From Anticarsia gemmatalis (taxonomy: Eukaryota; Arthropoda; Insecta; Lepidoptera; Erebidae): DNA of 64,000 bases. Under the pieces are notes generated by a model. The model searched no databases and was not told where the DNA came from. It saw nothing but the letters and a program-made list of their open reading frames with translations. Where the stretch lies: assembly GCF_050436995.1 (NCBI RefSeq), contig NC_134771.1:2335501-2399500 (forward strand). The letters run 5' to 3'. Positions within the stretch are counted from its first letter, which is position 1. Each line of letters starts with the position of its first letter. Shown here piece by piece: positions 62,092 through 64,000 of this stretch. The position numbers were made by a program, and so were the translations under genes.

Positions 62092-62347
62092 GTGATTTTC
62101 ATTTTCAAGAATCTCATCAGTCGTTACCAGCAGTCAGAAGCATGAAAGTAACCACCAGTCTTACTGAGGGGTATCGTGTAACAACCTAGGAAACTGGGTT
62201 GTGGAGGTCCGATCTATGTAAAATACTGGTATCCAGCTGCATCTGGTGAGACTGGAAGCCGACTCCAACATAGTTGAAAGGAATGCTATGGTAATGGTTG
62301 TCAGACTTTCAAGCTTTACTGGTAACGACTGTCAAAGATCTTCATAA
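62092..62347. repeat. 5S-2 SINE 3' part with inverted terminal piece
   Basis: Plus-strand body 'gtcgttaccagcagtcagaa' to 'agactggaagccgactcc', ending near 62290. Then 62295-62347 carries the reverse complement of the body start (ttgtcagactttcaagcttt, gactgtcaaagatctt), making a second inverted 5S-2 structure. Confidence 0.75.
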
Positions 62348-62694
62348 TATCATAATTTATAGAAAATAAAGAGATCGTTTTCCTCAAAATTGTAAAACAT
62401 TAGCATTTGAAAAGTTTTTCAAAAGTAGGGCAAAAGTGCGTACAAAATCATGACGTCATCGTTTATATTGTATTAAGCATTGAAATGACATAAGTCTCAA
62501 TTTCGTTCTCAATTATCTAAGTGTTCATGTAACAAAGTTAGGAGCTTTGTGTAAAATAACAAACTTTGTGTTACGATGTTTTAGAATCTATTTTTAACCC
62601 GTTACTGTACAAAGGTATCTTCTAGCAAAATTAAATTAGCCTAATGATTGATTTTTAAGTCGTATACCTTATTTTGAAGAATATTTTGTACATA
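62348..62694. other. No gene recognised
   Basis: AT-rich. Confidence 0.4.
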
Positions 62695-62730
62695 CTAGCT
62701 TTTGTCCGCGACTTCGTTTGCAAAAATAGA
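62695..62730 (+). repeat. LINE 3' scrap
   Basis: 'ctagcttttgtccgcgactt' and 'cgtttgcaaaaatag'. Confidence 0.45.
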
Positions 62731-62835
62731 ATCTTATTACTTATGTATTAAACCACGTTACAAACTATACGTATCCATAGAAATCCTAATGAAACTATTG
62801 TCATCAGTCAAAGAAAAAATAAATTACTAAGACTG

Positions 62836-62897
62836 GAAGTCTTCCAGTCTCATCGGATACAGCTGGATACCAGTATTTTACATGGAGCGACTGCTTA
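62836..62897 (-). repeat. 5S-2 SINE 3' fragment
   Basis: 'gtcttccagtctcatcggat' and 'ttttacatggagcgactgct', ending six bases before the foldback element. Confidence 0.7.
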
Positions 62898-62903
62898 TCA
62901 GTG

Positions 62904-63070
62904 CCTCGATTCTCTACTACTATCGACTATCGACAACCGAACTGTCATCGAGAAATTTTGTATGAAAATCTGATCAGCGCCTCTGACGGGTGTCGTAGGA
63001 AACATTTTGGCAGTACATTCTAAATGTCAAAATTTCGATAGCTAGCCGGTTGTCGAAATTAGAATCGAGG
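62904..63070. mobile_element. Short foldback element, best copy
   Basis: The ends are CCTCGATTCT and AGAATCGAGG, with further internal pairing (atcgacaaccg, cggttgtcga). The 167-base copy shares its middle (cagcgcctctgacgggtgt) with three others. It is probably a MITE; superfamily unknown. Confidence 0.7.
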
Positions 63071-63299
63071 TACAGATCTCCATAGCCCAAGTTACCTAAA
63101 ACGTAATATCTTAATTAATCTTTAAAGTGAAAATTTGATTTAAAATAAATTACTTCTTTTCAGAAATGTAATCAAAGACTCCATATTTTTATTTACGAAA
63201 TTAATTTATCAAGTCGAAAAGTTATAAAAGAATAATCAAGCAACATTCTAATTGGAAAAATATCTCAATTTTTGTATTAAAAAGCAGCTGATTGGAGTT
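63071..63299. other. No gene recognised
   Basis: AT-rich. Confidence 0.4.
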
Positions 63300-63480
63300 T
63301 TTTTATTATTATTTCGTTGCGAGAGGCTGCCGCGTTGCCTAGCAACGGGCGCTCGCGACCATCCTTACAAAATGGGGTAGAAAAATCAATAAAACCGGCA
63401 TTTCTTTGTGAAATTATGATTTTTTGATATGTGACGCTTGAAAATGCGCTTTTTGGCTTATGTTTTCCGCGTTTTTTGGT
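63300..63480. promoter_or_regulatory. GC-rich patch with RFX X-box-like site
   Basis: GTTGCCTAGCAAC at 63334-63346 is a close match to the RFX X-box, within the longer inverted repeat CGTTGC-cta-GCAACG. The surrounding 'gaggctgccgcgttgcctag' and 'gggcgctcgcgacc' are GC-rich amid AT-rich DNA. Orientation and target gene unknown. Confidence 0.45.
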
Positions 63481-63934
63481 ATAGAAAGGCTTTTTTATTG
63501 TAGTGTAGTGTGATTATCTCGGAAAATGCTGGACCTTTGAAAGTCTTGTTTCAATTGAATGTGTTGTTATACCTTAGTATGTATGGTATATATATAAAAC
63601 GAATGGAAATTAGAAACTCATGATTGTGAAGGAAGTTTGTATTAAGTGGCATTACGAAAACTGTTTTTTTTTTATGAAAAAATATAGATTTCTCACATGC
63701 CATTATAATTAAACAACCTCAAGTATACCATAAAAAAAAGGAATTGTACCAATAGACCAGTAAAAGATTACTAAAATAGGCCAAATTCTTATCTCTGAGA
63801 CTTCTTGTGATAAAGCATTGACAATTGGGTTTCTATAATCAATAGTTTTATAAGAAAAGTTTGAACAATTCTGACAATACATAGACAATTAACCATACGA
63901 AATAAAATATAAAAATATTATAATTATACGTACA
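63481..63934. other. No gene recognised
   Basis: AT-rich. Confidence 0.4.
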
Positions 63935-64000
63935 TAAAAACACGCCTTTTTCCCGTAGTAGTAGTAGAGTCCAGAGAACGCCACTTGGTACGATCCTGAC
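63935..64000 (+). repeat. tail-F fragment, cut by window end
   Basis: 'acacgcctttttcccgtagt' and 'aacgccacttggtacgatcc'. Confidence 0.75.

Noticed and set aside
1..64000. Integrated viral or bacterial genes
   Set aside because: I saw no capsid, polymerase, integrase or toxin-like coding sequence on either strand; everything coding-like is short and repeat-derived.

Overview
The window is animal nuclear DNA, almost certainly from a lepidopteran insect. It is AT-rich, has no long open reading frame, and is crowded with repeat families I recognise as typical of moths and butterflies: Lep1-type non-autonomous Helitrons (A|TC...CTAG|T ends, TTTG or TCTG microsatellites), tRNA-derived SINEs, two 5S-rRNA-derived SINE families, non-LTR retrotransposon 3' ends, and mariner, hAT and other MITEs. 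No intact protein-coding gene, rRNA gene or functional tRNA gene is visible. For cross-reference I use working labels that are not database names: SINE-A (head 'cctccgtggcgcagtgg'), SINE-B (tail 'cccactgctgggcaagg'), SINE-C (3' end 'aacaggcgtgatatta'), SINE-D, SINE-E, 5S-1, 5S-2 and tail-F ('cacgcctttttcccatagg').

Layout. 0-25 kb is a repeat graveyard. It holds an alternating tandem array of fused 5S-like and tRNA-like units (2.1-3.65 kb), palindromic retroelement copies with 12-14 bp target duplications (8.8 and 23.4 kb), a mariner MITE (9.2 kb), a tandem duplication in which one copy has a precise Helitron insertion (14.7-15.4 kb), and a MITE nested in a 5S SINE (24.7-25.0 kb). 25.4-28.66 kb is unusually free of repeats and holds two GC-rich blocks, one with a minus-strand TATA box; it looks like promoter or first-exon DNA of a leftward gene. 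28.7-43 kb is again repeat-rich, with a chain of 5S SINEs carrying a duplicated unique segment (35.5-36.6 kb) and a GC-rich element with perfect 23-bp terminal inverted repeats (38.3-38.9 kb). 43.4-44.5 kb looks like a divergent promoter with a full CRE palindrome and four CTCF-like cores. 47.9-54.6 kb holds the best gene evidence: a probable first coding exon on the plus strand (ATG at 49589, splice donor at 49608, two short uORFs, an E2F-like palindrome), surrounded by five near-perfect ecdysone-receptor-type inverted repeats. 52.4-64 kb has further GC-rich promoter-like islands between SINEs, ending with an RFX X-box-like site at 63334.

How it fits together. The most economical reading is intergenic or first-intron DNA of one or more large genes, with several candidate promoters at 27-28 kb leftward, 43.5 kb leftward, and 44, 49.5, 52.5 and 53.7 kb rightward, embedded in repeats. 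All exon and promoter calls are inferences from sequence signals. Coordinates of diverged repeats were judged by eye and may be off by several bases. I found no convincing undescribed protein system; the most unusual structures are the 2-3.6 kb composite array, the 38.3 kb GC-rich element and the response-element cluster around the 49.6 kb exon.
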